From positions 1 through 8,342 of the forward strand of contig RFMT01000402.1 in NCBI GenBank assembly GCA_009927565.1: a DNA stretch of 8,342 nucleotides, written 5' to 3'. Each line of letters starts with the position of its first letter. Positions within the stretch are counted from its first letter, which is position 1. The position numbers and the translations under genes are program-made. Below are positions 1 through 6,369 of the stretch, one piece after another. The notes under the pieces are model-generated. The model did no database searches. It saw only the letters and a program-made list of their open reading frames with translations, and had not been told where the DNA came from. The DNA is from Acidimicrobiia bacterium (GTDB lineage: Bacteria > Actinomycetota > Acidimicrobiia > Acidimicrobiales > Ilumatobacteraceae).

Positions 1-869
1 ACATTGAAATAACCACCCATCAATGTTTCGATCTCTTGGTTCTGCCATAAAAACGAAATCTTGGATGCATCTGCTTGAATTTCTTTTGCATCTGATAGTC
101 CGAATGATTCACATCGAATTTGTTTATCTTTCGAAATCGTGTCAATTAGCAAAGATCCATGAACATCGTCACGATTGATGATGCACAGGTTTGTGAACTG
201 TTTGGTGAAGAGTCGGGCTTTGGCGGCAAAATAGTCTTCTATTGACTTGTGAAAATCGAGATGATCTTGACCGAGATTTGTGAACACCGCGGCCGTGAAT
301 AAAGTTCCTTCGACACGACCTAGGGCAAGTGCGTGAGAGGAGACCTCCATCACAACTGCTTTACTGCCTCGACTAAGTTCTTCGGCCAAGAATCTCTGTA
401 AATCTGTTGACTCTGGAGTCGTACGCGAGCCGGTGAGAGTACCGATGACCGATGTCGACCAACCGTGCTGTCGCAGAATTGAAGCCAACATGTGCGCGGT
501 CGTTGTCTTGCCATTTGTCCCAGTGATGCCGATTACATTCAATTTTTCACTGGGACGATTGAACAGTTCTGCAGCAAGGTAGCCCATCGTCGCGCGCACA
601 TCGCTGACAACTACCTGGGTTACATCTACATCAACGCGTCGCTCAACAAGAATCGCCACAGCGCCTTTTGTAGCCGCAACTTTCGCAAAATTGTGGCCGT
701 CGACGTTTTCGCCAACGACGCAGCAAAACATGACGCCATTTGAAACCTTCGAAGAATCGTGCGTGATATCTGAAACTTTTATTTTTGCGTCACCAATAAT
801 TTGATTAACAACAATTTCAGACGTACTTGCCAGTAGTTCATCTAGCTGGCGTTCCGGTCTGCTCGACAT
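1..869 (-). CDS. murE: UDP-N-acetylmuramoyl-tripeptide synthetase MurE, C-terminal part beyond the window
   Basis: Cytoplasmic Mur ligase that uses ATP to add the third stem-peptide residue to UDP-MurNAc-L-Ala-D-Glu. I translated 289 residues from the ATG at 869 to the window edge with no stop. The N-terminal UMP-binding domain has a HDSSKV segment (about 37-42), where the family usually has DSRxV, and ends near DGHNF. The central ATPase domain opens with the P-loop GITGTNGKTTT (114-124). It is followed by TTPESTDL (150-157, uridine substrate region), EVSSHALALGRV (175-186) and NLGQDHLDFH (198-207). K217 in DYFAAKARLF fits the carbamylated lysine of Mur ligases. The C-terminal domain with the DNPR-type motif that separates diaminopimelate from lysine ligases is outside the window, so the added amino acid cannot be read; diaminopimelate is the usual one in Actinobacteria. 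The ATG lies one base after the ftsI stop and has only a weak Shine-Dalgarno, which suggests coupling to ftsI. Confidence 0.96.
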   Translation of the reverse strand, partial: MSSRPERQLDELLASTSEIVVNQIIGDAKIKVSDITHDSSKVSNGVMFCCVVGENVDGHNFAKVAATKGAVAILVERRVDVDVTQVVVSDVRATMGYLAAELFNRPSEKLNVIGITGTNGKTTTAHMLASILRQHGWSTSVIGTLTGSRTTPESTDLQRFLAEELSRGSKAVVMEVSSHALALGRVEGTLFTAAVFTNLGQDHLDFHKSIEDYFAAKARLFTKQFTNLCIINRDDVHGSLLIDTISKDKQIRCESFGLSDAKEIQADASKISFLWQNQEIETLMGGYFN

Positions 870-870
870 C

Positions 871-2781
871 TCAGTGGCTCGGTCCGAGTTCTGCAGGACG
901 CGAACCTACGCACCCCAAATCGTCGCCCTCGGGGCGAATGTTCAATTCGTTTACCAGTACCTGACCAATGCGGGCGAAAACTGGCGCTGCCGCGGTGCCA
1001 CCAAATCGGTCATTTGAGTACGGATCTGGTTCATCAATCGAAACCAGAACCGTCATGCGTGGGTTGTTCGCCGGAAGGAAGCCGACAAACGATGCGAAGT
1101 ATGTTCTGGCACCTTCATCGTTCGTATACGTGCCGTTTTCTTGCAATTTATAAGCCGTTCCAGTTTTGCCAGCCACACTTAACCCGGGCATTTTTGCCAA
1201 CTTGCCGGTGCCATAACAAACCACATCGGTCATCAGCGATGTCATTGTTTGTGCAGTCGACTGTGAAATGACCTCGTGTGTCGATGAGGCAGGAGTAGCA
1301 GTTTCAACACCATCTTTGTCGGTTGTCTTGACCACTATTTTTGGTGCAACGTAGACGCCCTTGTTGGCAATGACATTTATCGCCGCTGTTAGTTGCAGCG
1401 CAGTCGATGTATATCCATAACCGTAAGAGAATGAGAATTTTTCGGTGCCTTGCCACTTAGAAACTGGTCGCAGTGAGCCCCGAGATTCGCCTGGATACTC
1501 AACTGCAGTCTTGGTGCCGAACCCGAATAGCTTTAAATAATCGTGATTCTTTTTTGTATCCAGAGTTCTTGATATATGAATCGTGCCGATGTTCGATGAG
1601 TCGACAAAGATTTTGCGCACCGACATATCTTCAAGCCCGTGAGGGTAAGCGTCTGTCACGCGGTATTCCCATTTAGTGCCTTTGTCAAACACTTGATAGC
1701 CGGGCACACTGAAAGTTGAAGCAGTGTTTACGGCACCTTCATTTATCGCCGCGGCAATGCTAAAGACCTTGGCCACTGATCCTGGCTCGTTTGCCTCGAC
1801 TGCCGAGAAGTTTCCTGATTGACTTGAGTAGCTACCGTCCTCATTAATACGAATGTTCGACATCGCGTAAATCTCGCCAGTCTTGGTATCCATCACAATT
1901 GCCATACCACCACGAGCGCCGAGACGCTCGACTTGTTGCTTGACGATGCCGTCAACTTGAAATTGAATTGTTCGATCTATCGTCGTGGTCAACTGACCAC
2001 CAGACTTTGGCTCGAGAACTTCACCTGAACCTGCAGCGATAGATTTGCCGCTGCTATTGACTTCTCTAACGATTCGACCGTCGACCCCAGTCAACAAGTC
2101 TTGGTATTTGAGTTCAAGCCCCGAAATGCCAACACCGTCAACATCGGTGCGACCAATAACTGCCTGCAAACTTGCGCTCGAAAGCGTCCGTCCTGACTCG
2201 CGATATGAGGAAACTCCCTTCAGGCCAAGAGCCAAAATCGCGTCAGCAACTTCTTTGTCGGCTTGACGGGCGATGTAAACGAAGCTTGATTGCTTATTCT
2301 GCAATTTTGCGGCTAGTTCACTTTCTGCTTGCGGGTCAAGTTGCAATACGCCTGCCACCACACGTGCGACACCAAGCGGGTCAACAACCGAACGCGGATC
2401 GGCGAATACTGTTCTCGTCGGAATGGGAAGTGCCAGTTCCCGACCATTGCGATCCAGAATCGAGCCGCGCTCTGCACGCATGACCTGCACTCGAGTTCTT
2501 TGCGAGACACTCGCCTCGCGATAATCACCGGCCCAAATGGTTTGCAAAAGCGCTACACGAACACCGAGAAGTGACAACAATATCGCCACGACCGTGAACA
2601 TTGAGACGATGCGCCTGTGCATGTTTCCGCCTCGTAAATCTTTTGTAAAAAAGTCTTTCGTCTTGGTTGTTGCTGACGCTGTGCGAAATGAAAGCTCAGA
2701 GCTGCGCACTCGATTTGCATCTATTCGGCCGGCAGTGCGACCACGAGAGCCAACTCGACCACGACCTGCGACGGTACTCAC
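871..2781 (-). CDS. ftsI: Class B penicillin-binding protein (septal transpeptidase FtsI/PBP3 type)
   Basis: Membrane-anchored D,D-transpeptidase that cross-links septal peptidoglycan; target of beta-lactams. The 636-residue product has a basic cytoplasmic tail (about 1-55, many Arg), one membrane segment (about 58-79) and a PBP dimerisation region with RGSILDRNG (106-113 area). The transpeptidase domain runs from about 290. Its three active-site motifs are intact: SVAK with nucleophile S335 and K338, SSN (395-397) and KTGT (539-542). A GYGY segment (about 454-457) is also typical. No PASTA repeats follow the domain. The start is GTG at 2781, which overlaps the upstream stop as GTGA; this coupling is why I prefer it over the internal ATG at residue 54, which would remove the basic tail. 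It sits between the ftsL-like gene and murE, the normal dcw position. The transpeptidase family is certain; the septal assignment rests on the neighbours. Confidence 0.96.
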   Translation of the reverse strand: MSTVAGRGRVGSRGRTAGRIDANRVRSSELSFRTASATTKTKDFFTKDLRGGNMHRRIVSMFTVVAILLSLLGVRVALLQTIWAGDYREASVSQRTRVQVMRAERGSILDRNGRELALPIPTRTVFADPRSVVDPLGVARVVAGVLQLDPQAESELAAKLQNKQSSFVYIARQADKEVADAILALGLKGVSSYRESGRTLSSASLQAVIGRTDVDGVGISGLELKYQDLLTGVDGRIVREVNSSGKSIAAGSGEVLEPKSGGQLTTTIDRTIQFQVDGIVKQQVERLGARGGMAIVMDTKTGEIYAMSNIRINEDGSYSSQSGNFSAVEANEPGSVAKVFSIAAAINEGAVNTASTFSVPGYQVFDKGTKWEYRVTDAYPHGLEDMSVRKIFVDSSNIGTIHISRTLDTKKNHDYLKLFGFGTKTAVEYPGESRGSLRPVSKWQGTEKFSFSYGYGYTSTALQLTAAINVIANKGVYVAPKIVVKTTDKDGVETATPASSTHEVISQSTAQTMTSLMTDVVCYGTGKLAKMPGLSVAGKTGTAYKLQENGTYTNDEGARTYFASFVGFLPANNPRMTVLVSIDEPDPYSNDRFGGTAAAPVFARIGQVLVNELNIRPEGDDLGCVGSRPAELGPSH

Positions 2782-3302
2782 GGCGTTGCACTCTTGACGT
2801 TGGTCGAGACAAGATCTTCGAGCATTGGTGGTTGCGATATTTGTTTATCCATGTCACCCGTTGCCGCAATCACGCTTGCCACAACATCTGCTGGAACTAC
2901 TTCAAACTCTGCCGACACACCTTGCGACATACCGAGCATCATCGCTTTTTCGCGCAAATAGTCGGGGGCACGAAGTTCGGCACGTTGCTGTCTCAGTTCG
3001 TCATAGTGAATGCGCGCAAGTCGAACATCAGTCGTGACTTTGTCTAAACGCAATTGTTGTTCGGCAATTACGGTTTGAAAGACAACTATCGAAGCCAAAA
3101 CACTCGCAATGATGACTAGTGCCGATGTCACCAGTGAAAATCTCTTGACATGAACTGTCTCAACCAATCGAAGGTCTGGACGCTCATATGGTTGCGAGGT
3201 CGATTTTGACTTACTACGCGGCTGGCGAACCGGTTGCATTACTGAACCTGCTGGTCGACGCAGTCGCACTGGCGCTGGACGCGATGCAAGAGCGGTTGCC
3301 AT
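2778..3302 (-). CDS. ftsL: FtsL-like (FtsL/DivIC) bitopic division protein
   Basis: Probable divisome scaffold subunit, expected to pair with an FtsB/DivIC partner and activate FtsW-FtsI. The 174-residue product has a basic, Pro/Ser-rich cytoplasmic region (1-53), one hydrophobic membrane segment (about 56-79) and an extracytoplasmic helix rich in Gln, Leu and Arg (about 80-112, including EQQLRLDKVTTDVRLARI) that looks like a short coiled coil. REKAMMLGMSQGV (117-129) resembles the membrane-distal end of FtsL/DivIC proteins, where such a segment often closes the coiled coil. An Asp/Pro-containing tail follows. Sequence conservation in this family is poor, so the call rests on topology plus position between rsmH and ftsI. 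The ATG follows the rsmH stop with no gap (TAA then ATG), and the stop overlaps the ftsI GTG, so translation is probably coupled on both sides. Confidence 0.78.
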   Translation of the reverse strand: MATALASRPAPVRLRRPAGSVMQPVRQPRSKSKSTSQPYERPDLRLVETVHVKRFSLVTSALVIIASVLASIVVFQTVIAEQQLRLDKVTTDVRLARIHYDELRQQRAELRAPDYLREKAMMLGMSQGVSAEFEVVPADVVASVIAATGDMDKQISQPPMLEDLVSTNVKSATP

Positions 3303-4277
3303 TTAGTTACCAACCCCGACAAGCGTTTTTTCAAGCACACGAAGTCGCGCCGATTTCGCCCGACGATTTAGTGTTTGCTCTTTGTTAGACGGATACTTAG
3401 GTGCGCGCACGCGACGCGTGAGTCGCCCTCCAGACTGTGATTCATGCAAATAAGGCGACGCAGTTGTCTGAACATTGGCGTCACGTTCTGACTCAGAAAA
3501 TACGCGCTTGACAATGCGATTTTCGCCCGAGTGGTATGTCAAAACGGCTACTCGCCCACCCGACTTCGTCGCATCAATTGCAATCTGCAGTGCGCGCTCA
3601 AGAATTTCGAGTTCTTTATTTACTTCAATTCGAATTGCTTGAAATGTTCGTTTGGCCGGATGCCCGCCCGTGCGGCGAGCCGGCGCGGGAATCGCCGCGA
3701 CTACAACTTCGGCAAGCTGCGAGGTTGTTGTTAGCGGTCGAGCAGCGACTATCGCCCTGGCGATTCGACGTGCAAACTTTTCATCAGCGTTGTCAGCAAT
3801 TAGCCGCGAGAGATCTGCTTCTGCGTAACCGTTGACAACATCGGCTGCACTTAAAAGATTTCTTTGATCCATCCGCATATCAAGCGGACCGTCGTGACGA
3901 TACGAAAACCCACGTTCTGGAACGTCTAACTGTGGTGAAGAAACCCCCAAGTCAAACAACGCACCAGAAATTTGACCAATCGACAGTTCAGAAAGAACTT
4001 CTCCAAGCGAGTCAAACCGCACTTGACGAACTGTCAATCGACCTTTGAGAGAAACATCGTTAGCGATAATCTTTTCGGCATTGGCAATGGCGAATGCATC
4101 TTGGTCAAGTCCAAGAATTTGTAAATTTGGGTAAGCGTTAAGTATCGCCACTGCGTGTCCACCAAGACCAAATGTCGCATCGACAATTACTCCGTCGGGC
4201 ACCGAAGCAAAGCAGTCAACGATTTCATCGACCATGACCGGCAGATGCGAACCTTCTTGAGTGTTTGGAGTCGTCAT
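3303..4277 (-). CDS. rsmH: 16S rRNA (cytosine-1402 N4)-methyltransferase RsmH (MraW)
   Basis: S-adenosylmethionine-dependent enzyme that N4-methylates C1402 in the decoding centre of 16S rRNA. The 324-residue length is normal. Family motifs appear in order: HLPVMVDEIVD (11-21), the SAM loop DATFGLGGH (33-41), LDQDAFAI (57-64), DLGVSSPQLD (109-118), RGFSYRHDGPLDMRM (122-136), HPAKRTFQAIRIEVN (206-220), TYHSGENRIVKRVF (247-260) and SARLRVLEK (309-317). The start is ATG at 4277. It must lie before the conserved HLPV, and no other start has better support. No Shine-Dalgarno is visible: the 13 bases before the ATG are A/T-rich with a GCGC. The gene follows a 227-base structured gap after mraZ and abuts the ftsL-like gene downstream. 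Identity is very secure; only the mode of initiation is unclear. Confidence 0.98.
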   Translation of the reverse strand: MTTPNTQEGSHLPVMVDEIVDCFASVPDGVIVDATFGLGGHAVAILNAYPNLQILGLDQDAFAIANAEKIIANDVSLKGRLTVRQVRFDSLGEVLSELSIGQISGALFDLGVSSPQLDVPERGFSYRHDGPLDMRMDQRNLLSAADVVNGYAEADLSRLIADNADEKFARRIARAIVAARPLTTTSQLAEVVVAAIPAPARRTGGHPAKRTFQAIRIEVNKELEILERALQIAIDATKSGGRVAVLTYHSGENRIVKRVFSESERDANVQTTASPYLHESQSGGRLTRRVRAPKYPSNKEQTLNRRAKSARLRVLEKTLVGVGN

Positions 4278-4288
4278 ATAAATTGCGC

Positions 4289-4482
4289 AACTTGCAAACT
4301 GTCACTATCTGTTGATGTCTCAGATATCTCGCTTATCAGCAGCCCCCCGGCCAACGGTGCCTCCGGGATTTCTCCCCGGATAGCGAAATGGAAAGCGGGC
4401 GGAGTTGGGGGCTATCCATTTTGTCAACCGGGAGACTGCTGATAAGCGAAACTCGTACAACTTGTGACAGTTGCGAAAAGTT
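4289..4482 (-). promoter_or_regulatory. Structured RNA leader between mraZ and rsmH (candidate cis-regulatory RNA)
   Basis: The gap between the mraZ stop and the rsmH start contains nested inverted repeats that fold on the transcribed strand. Outer stem: AACTT (plus 4289-4293) pairs with 4478-4482, GC (4294-4295) with 4473-4474, and AACTGTCAC (4297-4305) with 4464-4472, separated by small bulges. Next stem: 14 perfect pairs, 4329-4342 with 4436-4449, extended to 17 by G-U, U-A and G-U pairs at 4326-4328 and 4450-4452. Side hairpin: 4306-4311 with 4321-4326, sharing base 4326 with the previous extension. Core hairpin: TCCGGG 4362-4367 with 4375-4380. The structure ends about 11 bases before the rsmH ATG. 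A structured element upstream of mraW genes (mraW RNA motif) is known from Actinobacteria and occupies this place, but I do not see the CUUCCCC loop I recall for it. Relation to that motif is open. The fold is by eye, without energy calculation. Confidence 0.7.
4329..4449. repeat. 14-bp perfect inverted repeat enclosing a 93-base G/C-rich core
   Basis: TCGCTTATCAGCAG at 4329-4342 is the exact reverse complement of 4436-4449. Beyond the perfect arms, the next three positions pair only in the minus-strand transcript (two G-U and one U-A); on the plus strand they include C-A mismatches. This favours an RNA stem over a DNA inverted repeat or transposon end. I saw no second copy of the arms in the window. 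Confidence 0.85.
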
Positions 4483-4504
4483 TGTTGCTTGACCCCCTCT
4501 CGCT

Positions 4505-4918
4505 CTATTCGTTGCCGGCTAGTTCTTGTGTGCCAGAGTCGCTGATGCGCTGATGACGCTCTGGATCCCAGATTTCAACTCGGTCAAATGAGCCACTGAC
4601 AATTACGCGAGAGTTAAGTTCTAGACCCGCATACTGACGCAACTTTTCGTCGACATTGATACGGCCTTGCGCATCAACCGAAACTTCAACCATGTTCGAC
4701 GACAACGCTCGCTGTTCTTTGCGATCCATTTCCCCACGACGAACTTTTTCCATCACATCGTTGGCCACCGCCAGAAAGGTCTCGGTAGTTAAGACATCGA
4801 CGCACTTGTCTCGACCAAGCGCCAAATAGCACTTCGGTTCGAATTTTGGCCGAAAAGCGGCTGGCAAGGCGATGCGACCCTTTGGGTCCAACTGTCGCTC
4901 ATGCGCACCTACAAACAC
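4505..4918 (-). CDS. mraZ: MraZ transcriptional regulator of the dcw cluster
   Basis: DNA-binding protein of the SpoVT-AbrB fold that forms ring oligomers on repeats upstream of its own gene and regulates the dcw operon. From the GTG at 4918 the product has 137 residues, near the family norm. It contains the two tandem half-domains with DPKGRIALPAAFR (11-23) and DAQGRINVDEKLR (82-94), each with the Dx(K/Q)GR motif. The N-terminus MFVGAHERQLD fits the usual MFxGxHxxxLD of the family. An upstream in-frame TTG at 4939 would add seven Gly-rich residues and has no ribosome site, whereas GGAGG lies four bases before the GTG. The gene ends with TAG and is followed by a 227-base structured gap before rsmH. 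Four candidate MraZ boxes at its promoter support autoregulation. Confidence 0.97.
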   Translation of the reverse strand: MFVGAHERQLDPKGRIALPAAFRPKFEPKCYLALGRDKCVDVLTTETFLAVANDVMEKVRRGEMDRKEQRALSSNMVEVSVDAQGRINVDEKLRQYAGLELNSRVIVSGSFDRVEIWDPERHQRISDSGTQELAGNE

Positions 4919-4922
4919 TGAT

Positions 4923-4927
4923 CCTCC
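4923..4927 (-). promoter_or_regulatory. Shine-Dalgarno that decides the mraZ start
   Basis: GGAGG on the minus strand lies four bases upstream of GTG 4918-4916. It is the clearest ribosome binding site noticed in the window and selects this GTG over the TTG at 4939. Confidence 0.8.
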
Positions 4928-4937
4928 GCCTTGTCCC

Positions 4938-4962
4938 AAAACCCCGTTAATTACTGGGTTTT
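4938..4962 (-). other. Small stem-loop in the mraZ 5' leader
   Basis: AAAACCC (plus 4938-4944) pairs with GGGTTTT (4956-4962) around an 11-base A/T-rich loop. It lies between the predicted transcription start and the Shine-Dalgarno. No T tract follows on the minus strand, so it is not a normal terminator. It could be incidental. Confidence 0.4.
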
Positions 4963-4988
4963 AGAGCTCCCCCTAAATCCCTGCAGAA

Positions 4989-5017
4989 ACTATATCCCCA
5001 CTAGCCCCCACTGTCAA
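4989..5017 (-). promoter_or_regulatory. Sigma-70-type promoter of mraZ and probably the dcw operon
   Basis: On the minus strand TTGACA (plus 5012-5017, perfect -35) is followed by a 17-base spacer and TATAGT (plus 4989-4994, five of six matches to the -10 consensus). A start near 4982 would give a leader of about 64 bases to the mraZ GTG. Two MraZ-type boxes fill most of the spacer, so repressor binding would block polymerase directly. Confidence 0.88.
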
Positions 5018-5041
5018 ACATATTTCACCACTTTTCCCCAC
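4996..5041 (-). promoter_or_regulatory. Four phased MraZ operator boxes (AGTGGKG)
   Basis: Minus-strand boxes GTGGGG (4996-5001), GTGGGG (5006-5011), GTGGTG (5026-5031) and GTGGGG (5036-5041) are each preceded by A. Their starts are at 5001, 5011, 5031 and 5041, all on one 10-base phase with one empty slot at 5021 where the -35 lies. This matches the known MraZ sites (GTGGG-type direct repeats with 10-base spacing in E. coli, AAAGTG-type in mycoplasmas). Use by the neighbouring MraZ is inferred from this match. Confidence 0.87.
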
Positions 5042-5136
5042 TTTTTTTGGATATTTTTGGGCAGCGCAAAAGACCAGCTGAATATCTGGGTAATCGGGGT
5101 TCGCCCGGCGCGCTAAATGAAGCGGTTAGTTATCTT
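5042..5136. other. Intergenic stretch between the lipoate-ligase-like gene and the mraZ operators
   Basis: No gene is supported here. It contains a run of T/A bases next to the operators and a short CCAG/CTGG pairing around 5074-5089, too weak to call a terminator for the upstream operon. I see no clear terminator, so read-through into mraZ is possible. Confidence 0.5.
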
Positions 5137-5829
5137 TTAAATCTTGGCAGCGAGTTCGACCAGTGTCTCTGCAATTTGGCTCAACCCTTTGACCTCAGCG
5201 ACGGCGATTCGTGAAATCTCGGCTTCAAGCGACGAAGCTTTATCTCTAACCTGCGGTTTCATTTTGTCAGTTGCCAAATATCGTCGATATAGATCCGGCG
5301 ACCAGCGCTGATGAACCACACACTGAAACCGAGCCATCTCACGAGTGCGACGCTGTGAAATGCCGACGACCTTTTGTCCGTGCAAAGTCACCTCGCCTGG
5401 TCCGAGGCCACCAAAGCAAACCAGATCAGAGAGAGGTGATCGTTCAAGGCCACCTCGGTGCACACGAAGCTGATCTCGATCGGCGACTTCACATTTGGCT
5501 AACGCATCTGCCCAAAGTTCACCGACCCACCACATTGATTCGCCGACATCATCTCGCCAAAGTTCGTCGTCTCGTGGCACCACGAAGTCGATCCACAAGT
5601 GAGCTTCGGGTTGTAACACAACGACCCCACCGCCACTTCTGCGATGAACGACCGAGATGCCATCTTGCTGACACGACAACTGGTTAACGATGTCGAGATT
5701 CTGCTTCGAGCCAAGAACGACCGCTGACTCGCTTATCGAGGCTTGCCAAATCGCTCGCTCAGCTGGCAGTTCGCGAGCGTGAACCGCTTCAGCAGAATCG
5801 CGGAGGTGATTAACACGCCAAGAAATCAT
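5137..5829 (-). CDS. Lipoate-protein ligase / octanoyltransferase family protein
   Basis: Member of the LplA/LipB/BPL fold that transfers lipoyl or octanoyl groups to lipoyl domains of 2-oxoacid dehydrogenases or glycine cleavage H protein. The 230-residue product has the signature RRSGGGVVVLQPEAHLWIDF (63-82, usual form RRxSGGGxVxHD) and HGQKVVGISQRR (150-161), whose K153 fits the conserved acyl-adenylate-contacting lysine. There is no accessory C-terminal ligase domain as in E. coli LplA. C138 in VCFGG lies 15 residues before K153, the spacing I recall for the catalytic cysteine of LipM octanoyltransferases (ACF...GRK). It could therefore be an octanoyl- or amidotransferase instead of an ATP-dependent ligase, and I give no gene symbol. 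The ATG at 5829 follows the HNH gene by 42 bases and has no strong Shine-Dalgarno. Confidence 0.87.
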   Translation of the reverse strand: MISWRVNHLRDSAEAVHARELPAERAIWQASISESAVVLGSKQNLDIVNQLSCQQDGISVVHRRSGGGVVVLQPEAHLWIDFVVPRDDELWRDDVGESMWWVGELWADALAKCEVADRDQLRVHRGGLERSPLSDLVCFGGLGPGEVTLHGQKVVGISQRRTREMARFQCVVHQRWSPDLYRRYLATDKMKPQVRDKASSLEAEISRIAVAEVKGLSQIAETLVELAAKI

Positions 5830-5864
5830 CGGTTCATCTGCGTCGTTTGAACAAAAACCGCAGG

Positions 5865-5878
5865 CTCGTTTTTACGAG
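5865..5878 (-). other. Short hairpin at the end of the HNH gene
   Basis: CTCGT (5865-5869) pairs with ACGAG (5874-5878) around a four-base loop; the HNH stop codon falls at the loop. On the minus strand a TTTTTG run follows after about eight bases. It may be a weak or attenuating terminator before the next gene, or chance. Confidence 0.25.
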
Positions 5879-6369
5879 GCGAACGCTAAGTATTGCTTCC
5901 ACTCTTCGGGAACTCGACCTACAGAGACAGTCACCCATGCAAGTTCGCGTGGCGTGTGTGGCTGGTTCGCCAACGCCATACCTGCTTCTTGCGGAGTTCG
6001 ATCACGCTTTTTTAAGTTGCATCCCCGACACGCGGCAGTCACGTTTTCCCAGACGTGCATTCCGCCGCGAGATCTCGGCATCACATGATCGATGCTGTCA
6101 GCATGAGCGCCACAATATTGACAGCGATGATTATCGCGAGCGAAAATCGCCCGTCGAGACATTGCAGTTCGACGGTGATACGGCACCTTGACGACGTATC
6201 TCAATCTGATTACTAATGGTCCCGGCATCACGAATGTCTCAGCCCTGATTTGCGTGCCGTCTTCTTCGATAATTTCGGCTTTGTCTGAAAGCACTAGACA
6301 AATTGCCCTACGTGCAGGGACTATCGAAAGCGGCTCAAAAGTTGCATTTAGGACTAGCGCACTTCTCAT
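5872..6369 (-). CDS. HNH endonuclease-family protein
   Basis: Predicted metal-dependent beta-beta-alpha-metal nuclease of the stand-alone HNH group common in Actinobacteria and Cyanobacteria; the cellular role is not known. The 165-residue product has an N-terminal domain that starts VLNATFEPLSIVPARRAICL (about 6-25), typical of this subfamily. The HNH core lies at about 80-121: CQYC (83-86), the DH pair D94-H95, N109 and CRGCN (114-118). The four cysteines form a structural zinc site; H95 and N109 are the expected catalytic residues. No phage or restriction genes are nearby, so a defence role is not suggested by context. Its ATG overlaps the stop of the 85-residue gene upstream (ATGA), so translation is probably coupled. 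It is full length with intact motifs. Confidence 0.92.
   Translation of the reverse strand: MRSALVLNATFEPLSIVPARRAICLVLSDKAEIIEEDGTQIRAETFVMPGPLVIRLRYVVKVPYHRRTAMSRRAIFARDNHRCQYCGAHADSIDHVMPRSRGGMHVWENVTAACRGCNLKKRDRTPQEAGMALANQPHTPRELAWVTVSVGRVPEEWKQYLAFAS

Noticed and set aside
492..743. Plus-strand open frame of 83 codons at the left end
   Set aside because: The opposite strand encodes the MurE ATPase region without interruption.
3536..3835. Plus-strand open frame of 99 codons inside rsmH
   Set aside because: It lies opposite conserved rsmH sequence, has no recognisable motif, and is a shadow frame; the same holds for the other plus-strand frames, such as 2172-2483 and 2667-3047.
4297..4310. 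GTGACA plus TTTATA before the rsmH ATG as a promoter
   Set aside because: The -10 match is poor and the start would fall inside the coding region.
4422..4427. Minus-strand TTGACA inside the leader as an rsmH promoter
   Set aside because: The position 17 bases downstream reads CTCCGC, with no -10; the hexamer is probably chance.
4329..4449. Miniature transposon (MITE) with 14-bp terminal inverted repeats
   Set aside because: No target duplication seen, no second copy in the window, and the arms are extended by pairs that work only in minus-strand RNA and are nested in another stem.
4919..4939. mraZ starting at TTG 4939
   Set aside because: It lacks a Shine-Dalgarno and adds seven Gly-rich residues before the conserved MFxG-type N-terminus; GTG 4918 has GGAGG.
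5865..5878. Strong intrinsic terminator after the HNH gene
   Set aside because: The stem is only five pairs and the T run is separated from it; kept only as a weak hairpin.
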